A DNA stretch of 64,000 nt, from assembly GCF_000975095.1 (NCBI RefSeq), contig NZ_BBRD01000001.1, positions 1,321,467 through 1,385,466 of the forward strand, in the 5' to 3' direction. The position numbers were made by a program, and so were the translations under genes. Positions within the stretch are counted from its first letter, which is position 1. Every line of letters begins with the position of its first letter. The stretch comes from Demequina aestuarii (GTDB lineage: Bacteria > Actinomycetota > Actinomycetes > Actinomycetales > Demequinaceae). Below the pieces are notes generated by a model. It did no database searches, had not been told where the DNA came from, and worked only from the letters and a program-made list of their open reading frames with translations. Below are positions 8,105-15,816 of the stretch, one piece after another.

Positions 8105-9279
8105 CCGGCCTGATCGTGCACGAGTGGATCGAACCGCATGGCGGTGCTGAGAACGTGGTCGCGGAGTTCGCTGCACGGTTTCCGGAAGCGCCGATCGTGT
8201 GCGCGTGGGACGACACCGACGACCGGTTCGCTCCTGGACGCACCATTGAGACGTGGCTCGCGCGCACCCCGCTGCGGCACAGCAAGGTCGCGGCGCTGCC
8301 GTTCATGCTCCCCACCTGGCGGCACCTCCCCGGACGCGAGCCGGACTGGCTGCTGTGTTCGAGCCATCTGTTCGCCCATCACGCTCGCGTCGCGTCCGCC
8401 CCTGACGTGCCGAAGTTCGCGTTCGTCCACACGCCGGCGCGCTACCTGTGGGTGCCTGAGCTCGACGGACGGGGCGACTCGTTCGCTGCGCGTCTCGCAT
8501 CCCGTCCCCTGACGAGGATCGACCGCCGTCGGGCTCAGGAGCCCACCGGCATCGCCGCGGTGAGCGAGTACATCGCGCGGCGCATCGAGACCACCTGGGG
8601 TCGCGAGTCGACCGTGATCCACCCACCCGTGAACATCGCGGCCTTCGCCGCTCCCCCGTCCCTGACCGAGGCCGACGCCATCGTGGCATCGTCTCTCCCC
8701 GGCGCCTTCGTGCTGGGCGCGTCGCGCCTCGTGCCATACAAGAGGGTCGACGCCGCCATCATGGCCGGTGAGGCCGCCCGACTGCCGGTGGTGATCGCGG
8801 GAGACGGCCCCGACCGCCCGCGGCTCGCCGCGCTCGCGGAGCGTGCGCGGGTGCCAGTGACCTTGCTGGGACGCACATCGGACGCCTTGCTCCGCGAGCT
8901 CTACCGGCGAGCGACGGTGTATGTCTTCGCCCCCGTCGAGGACTTCGGCATCATGCCCGTGGAGGCGATGGCGGCGGGCACGCCGGTCGTCGCGCGGGAC
9001 ATCGGAGGTGCGTCGGAGACCGTGGTGGACGGCGTCACGGGGGCACTGGTCTCCGGGCTCGGCGCGGCTCAGCTCGGCGAGGCCGTGCGGCGCGCGGCAG
9101 AGGCCTCTCCCCACGACTGCCGCGCGCGGGCGGCCACGTTCGATGGACGCACGTTCGGCGCTCGGGTCGCCACCTGGATGGCAGGGCTAGGCGCCGATGT
9201 CTCCGCCGGAGATCCCTCGAGCGACACTCGCGGTCGCGGCGTCAGTGACGGCGAGCACCTGCCTCCAGACGCGTCGTGA
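8101..9279 (+). CDS. Glycosyltransferase family 4 (WbaZ/mannosyltransferase-like)
   Basis: 392 residues. MTGLIVHEWIEPHGGAENV is the classic GT4 first loop (GGAE), followed by CSSHLFAHHAR, VHTPARYLWVPELDGRG and RRAQEPTGIAAVSEY, wording shared with mannosyltransferases such as WbaZ. The C-terminal half has LVPYKRVDAAI, AGDGPDRPRL and PVEDFGIMPVEAMAAGTPV with the catalytic Glu pair. Last gene of the plus-strand run, started by an ATGA overlap. Its final 93 nt run antisense to the end of the phosphatase gene, so transcripts of the two operons overlap at the 3' ends. Mannosyl transfer is an inference. Confidence 0.88.
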   Translation: MTGLIVHEWIEPHGGAENVVAEFAARFPEAPIVCAWDDTDDRFAPGRTIETWLARTPLRHSKVAALPFMLPTWRHLPGREPDWLLCSSHLFAHHARVASAPDVPKFAFVHTPARYLWVPELDGRGDSFAARLASRPLTRIDRRRAQEPTGIAAVSEYIARRIETTWGRESTVIHPPVNIAAFAAPPSLTEADAIVASSLPGAFVLGASRLVPYKRVDAAIMAGEAARLPVVIAGDGPDRPRLAALAERARVPVTLLGRTSDALLRELYRRATVYVFAPVEDFGIMPVEAMAAGTPVVARDIGGASETVVDGVTGALVSGLGAAQLGEAVRRAAEASPHDCRARAATFDGRTFGARVATWMAGLGADVSAGDPSSDTRGRGVSDGEHLPPDAS

Positions 9280-9750
9280 CCGCCCGAACGGATCCACGAT
9301 GTCGTCCGCCGTCGAGGCGCCGATGACTTCGCGGCGCGGTCGGTCAGCGGCCTCACGCTCGACCCAGCCTCGCAGCGACGTCGAAGGATCGCGGGGGTGC
9401 TCCGCCCACCACCGCTCGCCCTGGCGGAGCGTGAAGACTCGCGGCCACAGGTCAGGAGCGCGGGCGACCAGCTCTTGAGCGTGCGCGCGGCTGGCCGTGA
9501 GGACCAGGTCCGCCTCCTCGAGCATCTCGGACGTCACCTGGGTGCTGCGATGACTCTCGAGGTCGAGCCCGGCGGCCGATGCCACCTGTCTCCCGATCTC
9601 CGGCACGGCCTCCCCACCGGGCAACAGGCCCGCAGACCTGACCCTCACCGCAGTGGTCCCCAAGTGACGACGCAGCAGTGCTGCGGCCAGCGGTGACCGG
9701 CACCTGTTCGCGGTGCACACCACCAGAACGCACGCCACCTCGGGGGTCAC
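9187..9750 (-). CDS. Low-molecular-weight protein-tyrosine phosphatase (Wzb-like)
   Basis: 187 residues. The active-site loop CTANRCRS near residue 12 fits CX5R(S/T) with the nucleophilic first Cys, and DPFGRS near residue 153 supplies the general-acid Asp of the usual DP(Y/F) motif. LMW-PTPs in capsule loci dephosphorylate the tyrosine kinase that controls chain length and export. Here it follows the Wzz/kinase gene with a GTGA overlap, so kinase and phosphatase are coupled. Longer than a typical 145-residue LMW-PTP because of an insert before the DPF motif and a C-terminal extension. Converges with, and overlaps by 93 nt, the last glycosyltransferase. Confidence 0.88.
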   Translation of the reverse strand: MTPEVACVLVVCTANRCRSPLAAALLRRHLGTTAVRVRSAGLLPGGEAVPEIGRQVASAAGLDLESHRSTQVTSEMLEEADLVLTASRAHAQELVARAPDLWPRVFTLRQGERWWAEHPRDPSTSLRGWVEREAADRPRREVIGASTADDIVDPFGRSRRVWRQVLAVTDAATASVARGISGGDIGA

Positions 9751-11459
9751 CGACGGGGGCTGTGCTCGTGGTCCCCCGACGTCGGTTCTGGCGAACCTTG
9801 CGTCCCGCCACCGTGCGACCGTGCGCGTCGAGGGCCCGCGTCGTGCGGGGCGTCCTTCACGAGCGCGTCGAGAGCCCGGTCAGTGTCGTCGTCGCTCCGG
9901 CCGAGCCTGCGAGTCACGCCGCGCAGGCGCGACGGCGGGGTGCTCGACTTCACGTAGTACGGAGTGTAGGAGCGGGGGTGGCGACGCTTCGCGCCGTTCA
10001 GGATCACCCCAAGAATCTGCAGGCCGTTGAGGGACAGGCCCTCGACGGTCTCGACCAGGTGGTCGCGATGCGTGCGACCGTCCCAGGCGATGACCGCGAT
10101 CCCGTCAGTGTGCTTGGCGATCAGGCTCGCGTCGACGAGCCGGAGCGATGGCGGCGAGTCGAAGATCACCACGTCCGCGAGGCTGCGCAGCACGGCGACG
10201 ACGTCGGCAACGGACGAGTTCGCGAGCAGGTCCGCAGGATCAGCGGGCGGGGTGCCGGAGGGAAGCACGCGAAGTCCCCGGAAATCGGTGGACTTCAGGC
10301 GCGCCTCGACCGAGGACCGAGTGGGCCCCTTGCCTGCCTCGAGGCCCTCCTGCATGATCTCGGCGAGTCCGGGGCCCATGGCGGCCGCGCCGAAGTAGGT
10401 CTCGAGCGACGGTCGCCGCAGGTCGCCGCCCACGAGGATCACGTTCCGACCCGCGCGGGCCCAGGCCAAGGCGATGTTCGCCGACGCGAAGGACTTGCCG
10501 TCGCCAGGTTCCACGCTGGTCATGACGAACGCCGCGTGCTCCGAGGGCAACAGCACCTGCAGCGCGGAGCGTGCGGACCGCAGGCTCTCGGCGAGCGCGG
10601 TGGCCTGCGTCCGCGTCACGGGAAGAGTGTCGTGGGTCCGTCTCACTCCTCGATCGAAGGCCAGATCCCCCACGACCGGCAGCGTGGTGAGGCGCTCGGC
10701 CTCTGCCTCTCCGCGCAGGCGTGGGTCGAACTGGTCCCGCAGCAGCGCGGCCCCGATGGCCGCCACCAGGCCAGAGAGCAGAGCGATGGCCAAGATCGTG
10801 GTGGTGTCCGCGCCCGTGAGCTCCCCCGGTGTCGCCATCACCTGGACTGATGCGGATGAGCCTCCGCTCTCGAGGGCACGCACGGACTCTCGCGCGCCGC
10901 CGTAGCGCCCGAGCGCATCGGCAAGCCTGCTCGCGACGATCGAATCCTCCGGGTCTTCCAGGGCCTCCGCCTGGAGGTCCTGCGCCTCGGCGAGCGCGCT
11001 GTCTCGCTGCTCCGTGAGCTCCACGATCGCCCTCGCGACCTCGGCGTCGATCTGACTCACCAACGCCGCGGCATAGGCCTGGGCCAGCGCCTGAGCGTCC
11101 TCCGCGCTGGTGGCGGTCGCGTCGACGTAGAGACGCTCCATGCCGTACAGCTCGTCGGGCACGATCTCAACCTCTTGAGGAGAGACCTCGGCCAGCTGTG
11201 GTTCCGCCTCGGCGACGATCTGGCTGAGCTTGCCATCGCTGAGCAGCACGAACGGCGACACCTCGACGGGCACCCCCGCAAGTTGGCTGACGCCCGCAGC
11301 CTCAGCGACGGTGGCGCTGGTGCGGACCACCGCGCCGGACTCGTAGGTGGGCACCTGCCGCTGCACGAGCAGGACCGCGACGACCATGGTGACGACCACG
11401 ATGGCAGCCATGAGCCATTTGCGTCGCCACAGCACGGTGAGCATCTCGTTGAGCGTCAC
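9747..11459 (-). CDS. Chain-length determinant / bacterial tyrosine kinase (Wzz-BY-kinase fusion)
   Basis: 570 residues. Residues 1-245 are a Wzz-type domain with membrane helices at about 15-32 and 221-240 flanking an extracellular helical region. Residues ~290-490 are the cytoplasmic BY-kinase: Walker A with GDGKS at 319-323, Walker A' LVGGDLRRP near 342-350, and Walker B VIFDSPPS near 431-438. A small tyrosine group, YTPYY (498-502), is the likely autophosphorylation tail, though shorter than in Wzc. Such proteins set glycan chain length and coordinate polymerase and export. GTG start preceded by a G-rich ribosome site. A perfect Crp/GlxR-type palindrome overlaps its putative transcription start. 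Confidence 0.9.
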   Translation of the reverse strand: MTLNEMLTVLWRRKWLMAAIVVVTMVVAVLLVQRQVPTYESGAVVRTSATVAEAAGVSQLAGVPVEVSPFVLLSDGKLSQIVAEAEPQLAEVSPQEVEIVPDELYGMERLYVDATATSAEDAQALAQAYAAALVSQIDAEVARAIVELTEQRDSALAEAQDLQAEALEDPEDSIVASRLADALGRYGGARESVRALESGGSSASVQVMATPGELTGADTTTILAIALLSGLVAAIGAALLRDQFDPRLRGEAEAERLTTLPVVGDLAFDRGVRRTHDTLPVTRTQATALAESLRSARSALQVLLPSEHAAFVMTSVEPGDGKSFASANIALAWARAGRNVILVGGDLRRPSLETYFGAAAMGPGLAEIMQEGLEAGKGPTRSSVEARLKSTDFRGLRVLPSGTPPADPADLLANSSVADVVAVLRSLADVVIFDSPPSLRLVDASLIAKHTDGIAVIAWDGRTHRDHLVETVEGLSLNGLQILGVILNGAKRRHPRSYTPYYVKSSTPPSRLRGVTRRLGRSDDDTDRALDALVKDAPHDAGPRRARSHGGGTQGSPEPTSGDHEHSPRR

Positions 11460-11487
11460 TCGACCCCACCCCCTCAGCTGCGTCAGA

Positions 11488-11503
11488 TGTGACTCGGCTC
11501 ACA
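11488..11503 (-). promoter_or_regulatory. Crp/GlxR-type operator in front of the Wzz/kinase gene
   Basis: TGTGA-N6-TCACA, a 10/10 match to the Crp consensus shared by actinobacterial GlxR/Crp proteins. It lies 29 nt upstream of the GTG start and overlaps the end of a TAGTGT -10-like box (11501-11506, minus strand), so bound regulator would cover the start of transcription and probably repress. The site is seen; binding is inferred. Confidence 0.6.
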
Positions 11504-11530
11504 CTACCGGGCGGCGGCCTCAAGCGGAAT

Positions 11531-11554
11531 AGTGACGTGGCAAGACCAGTCACT
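11531..11554 (-). terminator. Stem-loop after the NUDIX/NYN gene
   Basis: Arms AGTGAC and GTCACT extended by TGG/CCA with one bulged G and a 5-nt loop CAAGA: a 9-bp stem about 20 nt past the stop codon. No T-run, as is common in high-GC actinobacteria. Confidence 0.45.
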
Positions 11555-11575
11555 GGGGGGTGCGCAGCGTCGTGG

Positions 11576-12487
11576 TCACCTGTGCGCGTCCTCCACGAGG
11601 TCGAGAAGCCACCTGGCGCCACGCACCGCGGCACCCGCCGCGACCGCACGCTCCCTCAGTCCGCGGTCGCTCGTGACGACGATAGGGGTCACGCCAGCAG
11701 CGGTGAGGTCGCGGGCTCGTGCCTCGATGGCGTCGTCACCAGAGCCCAACGCCCTGGTGAGCGCGATGTCGCCGCTCGCGGCGGCTTCTCGTGCGGCACC
11801 CTCGACCACGACCTCGATCCGGGGGTGCCACGATGCGCCTTCGAGCCCGAGCGACGACGCAGAGACGCCTGCACGGTCCAGCGCCACAAGCCGGCCCACG
11901 AGGCGCTCCACCGCGCCCTGTCGGTCCCGCCACCATCCGTCCGGCACGGATCCGATCACATTCGCGGCGTCGACCAGCATGTGCGGGCGCCTGTCGAGAC
12001 TGCGGCGCAGCGACGGCCACGCCTGAGCGAACGCCGGGTGGAGCGGGAGCTGATCCACGTCGCGTGTGCTCACCCACCGGAGCTCCAGGCTCTCGGCATC
12101 ACCTCGAACGGGATCGAAGGGCTCCTCCACATCCACGACGACGGTGGTGTAGGACCAAACTCCCCGGTCGACGACCCAGAACGAACGCGGGCGCACGGAT
12201 CCACGCGGGACGCCTGCCTCCTCGTTCGCCTCGCGGAGCGCGCCGGCGACGGGCGATTCACCTTCGTGCAGCGCACCTCCCGGAATGCCCCACGTGCCGC
12301 CGTGGTGGCTCCACTCGGCGCGATGCTGAAGCAGGACGCCTCTCGTGGGGTCGACTGCGAGCACTCCCGCGGCTCCGAACCGTCCCCAGAAGCGCTCCCC
12401 CGTTGGCGACTCGACCCACGCGTCCCCGGGATTCCGGTCGCGCCGCAACGGTGGCGGCGTCGCCTGGGAGGCGCGTTCACCGGTCAT
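11576..12487 (-). CDS. NUDIX hydrolase fused to a NYN/YacP-like nuclease domain
   Basis: 303 residues. Residues ~20-150 are a NUDIX domain with an intact NUDIX box GALHEGES..REANEEAG matching GX5EX7REUXEEXGU, the site that binds divalent metal and cleaves X-linked nucleoside diphosphates. From about residue 170 (MLVDAANVIGSVPDGWWRD) a PIN-like NYN/YacP-type domain begins, with conserved acidic residues (VDAAN, SGDDAIEARA, VTSDRGLRER) suited to a metal-dependent RNase site. Actinobacterial homologues are often labelled NTP pyrophosphohydrolase. ATG start, 32 nt after the GGDEF gene stop codon region on the same strand. Substrate unknown; a role in nucleotide or RNA quality control is inference. 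Confidence 0.82.
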   Translation of the reverse strand: MTGERASQATPPPLRRDRNPGDAWVESPTGERFWGRFGAAGVLAVDPTRGVLLQHRAEWSHHGGTWGIPGGALHEGESPVAGALREANEEAGVPRGSVRPRSFWVVDRGVWSYTTVVVDVEEPFDPVRGDAESLELRWVSTRDVDQLPLHPAFAQAWPSLRRSLDRRPHMLVDAANVIGSVPDGWWRDRQGAVERLVGRLVALDRAGVSASSLGLEGASWHPRIEVVVEGAAREAAASGDIALTRALGSGDDAIEARARDLTAAGVTPIVVTSDRGLRERAVAAGAAVRGARWLLDLVEDAHR

Positions 12488-12519
12488 GACTCGAGCCTCT
12501 CACAGCCCCGGGGGAGGCC

Positions 12520-13704
12520 TCAGCCTGAAGCAGCACTCTGCGCGATCACGATGCGCGCGCGGCCCGTGACCTTCGCTCCACGGAGCGCCTCGTCCGCAAC
12601 GTCCAGCGCATCGGAGAGGGACTGCCCGGACTCCACATGCGCCACGCCATAGCTGATCGACGGTTGACTCGGACCGTTCGCCGCTCGGCTCGCGAACGCA
12701 TCGTTGACGTCGAGCAGTGCGCGCTGGGCGCGCTGGGCGTCAGTTCCCGCGAGGAGGAGGACGAACTCGTCCCCGCCCCACCGGCACGCGACATCGCTGT
12801 CGGTGAGGCAGTCGCGCAGGGCATCGCCAAAGCACTGGAGGACGCGATCGCCCTCGTCGTGTCCGTACCCGTCATTGACGGCCTTGAAGTCATCGAAGTC
12901 GGCGATCACCAGCACGCTCGGGCCCGACCGTACGGCGGGCCGCGTGGTGTGCCGTAGATAGTGCTCTTCGAAGGCGTGGCGCGCTAGCAGATGAGTCAGA
13001 TCGTCCCGAGACGCGCGCACCTGCCAGGCCGTGGTCGACTCGAAGCGACTCAGTTCGGTGACGGTGAAGGTCACGACCACCAGCAGCACCAGGATGACGA
13101 AGGTCGTGGCGTCGGGGCCAGCCCACGTGGCGTAGACGGATGAGTCGGGGCCGAGCGCCACGAACGCGACGAGCCTCATGGCGTAGAAGGCCGCGAGGAA
13201 CGTCGAGGCGGAGAGCATGGCGCGCAGCGCCGGGCGCGCTCGCTGGATCGCCGCCTCGCTGTGCTGCAGTCCCGGGTCGAGCACCAGCGCCCACACCTCT
13301 CTGGACGCCAGAGCGAACATCAGCGCCATGCCCGCGAGGAGCGCCGGCGTGCCGGGAATCGTGCCATCGGTGCGCCCATCCAGAGCGGACAGCATCGCGA
13401 CCGCAGCGCACGCGCCTGCCACCGACCACGGGCGCGGAGACGCGTGGCGCAGCGCACGGCCGGTGGCCCAGGTCACGCCAGCGCTGGCGACACCCAGCGC
13501 GTTTCCCAGGGGTGCAGCGAGTCCGTCGAGCGAGGTTCCGATCAGGAAGTAGCTGCCCGAACTCGCCGCCGACAGCACCACGACCCAGCTCCAGCCGCGC
13601 GCGTAGAGCGAACGCGTGTGCCGATAGCTGCCGAACCGGACGAGAACGAACACGATGATCGCGATCGACGCCTGAATCACCCGCAGGGTCTCGATGTCGA
13701 GCAT
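12520..13704 (-). CDS. Membrane-bound GGDEF diguanylate cyclase
   Basis: 394 residues. Residues ~1-195 contain about six membrane helices; the rest is a GGDEF domain, with RDDLTHLLARHAFEEHY at its start and the active-site WGGDEFVLLL at about residues 309-318. An intact GGDEF predicts synthesis of the second messenger c-di-GMP from two GTP. The inhibitory RxxD site five residues upstream is replaced by TDSD, so product inhibition through that site is unlikely. ATG at 13704 is used; a much longer reading frame upstream is only antisense shadow. It lies next to two polysaccharide loci, which c-di-GMP often controls, but a link is not shown by the sequence. Confidence 0.87.
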   Translation of the reverse strand: MLDIETLRVIQASIAIIVFVLVRFGSYRHTRSLYARGWSWVVVLSAASSGSYFLIGTSLDGLAAPLGNALGVASAGVTWATGRALRHASPRPWSVAGACAAVAMLSALDGRTDGTIPGTPALLAGMALMFALASREVWALVLDPGLQHSEAAIQRARPALRAMLSASTFLAAFYAMRLVAFVALGPDSSVYATWAGPDATTFVILVLLVVVTFTVTELSRFESTTAWQVRASRDDLTHLLARHAFEEHYLRHTTRPAVRSGPSVLVIADFDDFKAVNDGYGHDEGDRVLQCFGDALRDCLTDSDVACRWGGDEFVLLLAGTDAQRAQRALLDVNDAFASRAANGPSQPSISYGVAHVESGQSLSDALDVADEALRGAKVTGRARIVIAQSAASG

Positions 13705-13852
13705 GAGGCGAACTCTATGGGGTGCGAGCAGTGTTGCTCCACACCCCAGGAGATTTTTGCCTGAACATCGCGAGAACGCGACAGAACCACCGCTGGCGCC
13801 GTCAAGCCGTCTCTGAATGGCGTGCCTTGTCCCCCACTGAGTCAAGCGAGAG

Positions 13853-13858
13853 TAAAGT
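13853..13858 (+). promoter_or_regulatory. -10-like TAAAGT box, leaderless spacing
   Basis: TAAAGT is followed by eight bases and the GTG at 13867, with no ribosome site between. Consistent with leaderless transcription of the Pr6Pr gene. Confidence 0.4.
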
Positions 13859-13866
13859 ACTGTGCC

Positions 13867-14526
13867 GTGAGCAATGCCGCCGTCGTGACCGTCACGCGCC
13901 TCGCAGCAGCAGTCGTGATCGCCGCTGCGCTCGGCGTGCAGGCGTGGGCGGACCTGACCTACGGCACGTTCACCTGGGCGCAGCTTCCGGGATACTTCAC
14001 CCCCCTCGCCGCCCTCGCCGCCGTGGTGGCGCTCGTGGCGGCGGCGATCACCGGCGCCGATGAGCCGAGATGGGTGGCGCTGCTCCGCGTCAACGCCGCC
14101 ACGTACGGAGTCATCACCGGAGCGGTCTACTGGTACCTGCTCGCCGGCGTGGCGACTCCGGTGTACCCCTGGGCGAACATGGTGCTCCACGGCGGCGCAG
14201 GAGCCTTCCTGGTGGCGGACTGGCTGCTCATCGGCAAGCCTGTGAGGCTTCCGCTGCGCACGCTGTGGACCGTGCTGGTGGTGCCGGCGGCATGGATCGG
14301 ATACTTGCTCGTGCGGGCGACCCTGGACGGATGGGTGCCCTATCCGTTCCTCGACCCCGCGCGAGGAGTGTCGACTGTGGCCGCGACCATCGGCGTGATC
14401 GCCGGCATCGGCCTCGCGGTCGCGGCGATCCTTCACCTCGCGATCGTGCTGCGCCCCCTCCGCCGCGAGCCCCGGCCCGAGTCGGGAGCAGTCGCGGTCC
14501 GGACGGCCCGTACCTCTCGACGGTGA
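13867..14526 (+). CDS. Pr6Pr family membrane protein
   Basis: 219 residues with six predicted membrane helices. FTWAQLPGYFTPLAALA in the first third and GWVPYPFLDPARG before the last helix are the hallmark wording of the Pr6Pr/FAR-17a-AIG1-like actinobacterial membrane family; YFT and YPFLDP are the conserved parts. The GTG at 13867 gives a normal length and follows a -10-like box. No enzymatic function is established for the bacterial family; some relatives in animals hydrolyse fatty acid esters, which cannot be assumed here. Divergent from the GGDEF gene. Confidence 0.75.
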   Translation: MSNAAVVTVTRLAAAVVIAAALGVQAWADLTYGTFTWAQLPGYFTPLAALAAVVALVAAAITGADEPRWVALLRVNAATYGVITGAVYWYLLAGVATPVYPWANMVLHGGAGAFLVADWLLIGKPVRLPLRTLWTVLVVPAAWIGYLLVRATLDGWVPYPFLDPARGVSTVAATIGVIAGIGLAVAAILHLAIVLRPLRREPRPESGAVAVRTARTSRR

Positions 14527-14574
14527 GGCATCGGCTGCACGCGCGCTCCCTGTCGACGGAACGGAGGCATCCGC

Positions 14575-14580
14575 TACGTT
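14575..14580 (+). promoter_or_regulatory. -10-like TACGTT box, leaderless spacing
   Basis: TACGTT plus six bases precede the ATG at 14587. Same geometry as the boxes before 1420, 18966 and 62151. Confidence 0.4.
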
Positions 14581-14586
14581 GAGCGC

Positions 14587-15816
14587 ATGACAGCGGCTCC
14601 CAGCACGGTGGCCACCGGTGCGGAGACTCTCCGCGCAGAGTTGGCCCGCATCACGCGGCAGGTCTGGCCCGTGCTGCTCGCGGGGACGCTCGCGGGCGTC
14701 GCGTTCGTGGTGCTGGTCCCGGCGGGGCTTCCCTACGACGAGCCCGCCCATTGGCTGAACGTCCAGTTCTACCTCGGCCATGGTCGGATGCCCACACTCG
14801 GCGAGCCGGGGACGTCGTACGAGGCGCAGATGGGCCCGTTCGCGTACGTGCTCTACGCCCTGGTGGCGGCACCCTTCCACCTCCTCGGTGCAGACACCGC
14901 CGCCTTCTACGCCGCTCGTGCACTCGGTATCGCGCAGCTGCTCGTGCTCGCGCTGCTGCTGGCGGCCGTCGCTCGCCGCACCGTCGCCATCCGCCCCGGC
15001 GTCGCGATCGTGGCGACGGCGGCCGCAGTCCTGAACCCCATGCTGCTCGCGGTGTCCACCTCGGTCCAGAACGACACCCTGGCGCTCGCCTGCGGCAGCG
15101 CCGCCCTCCTCGCGGTCGTGGAGCGCCGCCCGCGCCCCATGCACACAGCGGCCCTCGCGGGTCTGCTCCTCGGGCTTGCCCTGCTCACCAAGGTGACCGC
15201 ATGGCCGTTCGTGGTGGCGCTCGGAGTGCTGCTGCTGTGGCAGCGCCGCGTGCGCGAACTTCTCGTGATGGCGCTCGTGACCGCAGTGGTCTCGGGCTGG
15301 TGGTTCGTGCGGAACCTGGTGCTCTACGGCGACGTGACCGCGCGTGCGGGCGTGGAGGCGGCGGGCTACGACTTCCCCGCGCTTCCCGACGCCAGCCCGA
15401 TGGCTCTCGCGAAGTCGGCGGTGACCTATCTCTGGCTTCCGACGGAGTACGTGCGCAACGTCATCGCAGCGCCTGCCGTGATCGACGTGCTGGTCGCCGC
15501 GCTCACCCTTGCGGTCGCGGCGGGCGTCGTGCTGATGCTGCGATACCGTGCGACGAGATCGCCGATGCCGCTGCTCGTGATCGGCACCGCGATGGCGGCG
15601 ATCGCCGCCTGGGCCGCGGTCGCTGCCGTGGCGCAAGCGGTCGCGTTCAGGACCGCCTACCCGGCGATGCTGCTGGTGCACGCCGCATGGGGCGCATGCG
15701 CGTTCGTCGGCACGCGGCGTGCCCTGGTGCTCGCTGTCGTGCCGCTCGTGACGATCGACCTATGGTTCCTTGCGCACATGGTCGGTCTCGATGTCGAGTC
15801 GATGCTCGTCGGCTGA
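14587..15816 (+). CDS. Multi-pass membrane protein, DUF2142/GT39-like (GT-C fold)
   Basis: 409 residues, about ten membrane helices. The first extracytoplasmic loop carries LPYDEPAHWLNVQFYLGHG, the DE-containing motif after helix 1 that in GT-C glycosyltransferases (PMT/ArnT/DUF2142) binds the lipid-phosphate sugar donor. Such enzymes use polyprenyl-phosphate sugars to glycosylate proteins or envelope glycans outside the membrane. This fits the neighbour at 15760-16914, a polyprenol-phosphate sugar synthase-like protein that could supply the donor. The two genes converge and overlap by 57 nt. Family call is fair; substrate unknown. Confidence 0.75.
   Translation: MTAAPSTVATGAETLRAELARITRQVWPVLLAGTLAGVAFVVLVPAGLPYDEPAHWLNVQFYLGHGRMPTLGEPGTSYEAQMGPFAYVLYALVAAPFHLLGADTAAFYAARALGIAQLLVLALLLAAVARRTVAIRPGVAIVATAAAVLNPMLLAVSTSVQNDTLALACGSAALLAVVERRPRPMHTAALAGLLLGLALLTKVTAWPFVVALGVLLLWQRRVRELLVMALVTAVVSGWWFVRNLVLYGDVTARAGVEAAGYDFPALPDASPMALAKSAVTYLWLPTEYVRNVIAAPAVIDVLVAALTLAVAAGVVLMLRYRATRSPMPLLVIGTAMAAIAAWAAVAAVAQAVAFRTAYPAMLLVHAAWGACAFVGTRRALVLAVVPLVTIDLWFLAHMVGLDVESMLVG

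Noticed and set aside
13705-15681. A 1053-codon minus-strand frame extending upstream of the GGDEF gene
   Set aside because: Its first ~660 codons are His/Arg/Gly-rich antisense to the Pr6Pr and GT39-like genes; only the last 394 code a real protein.
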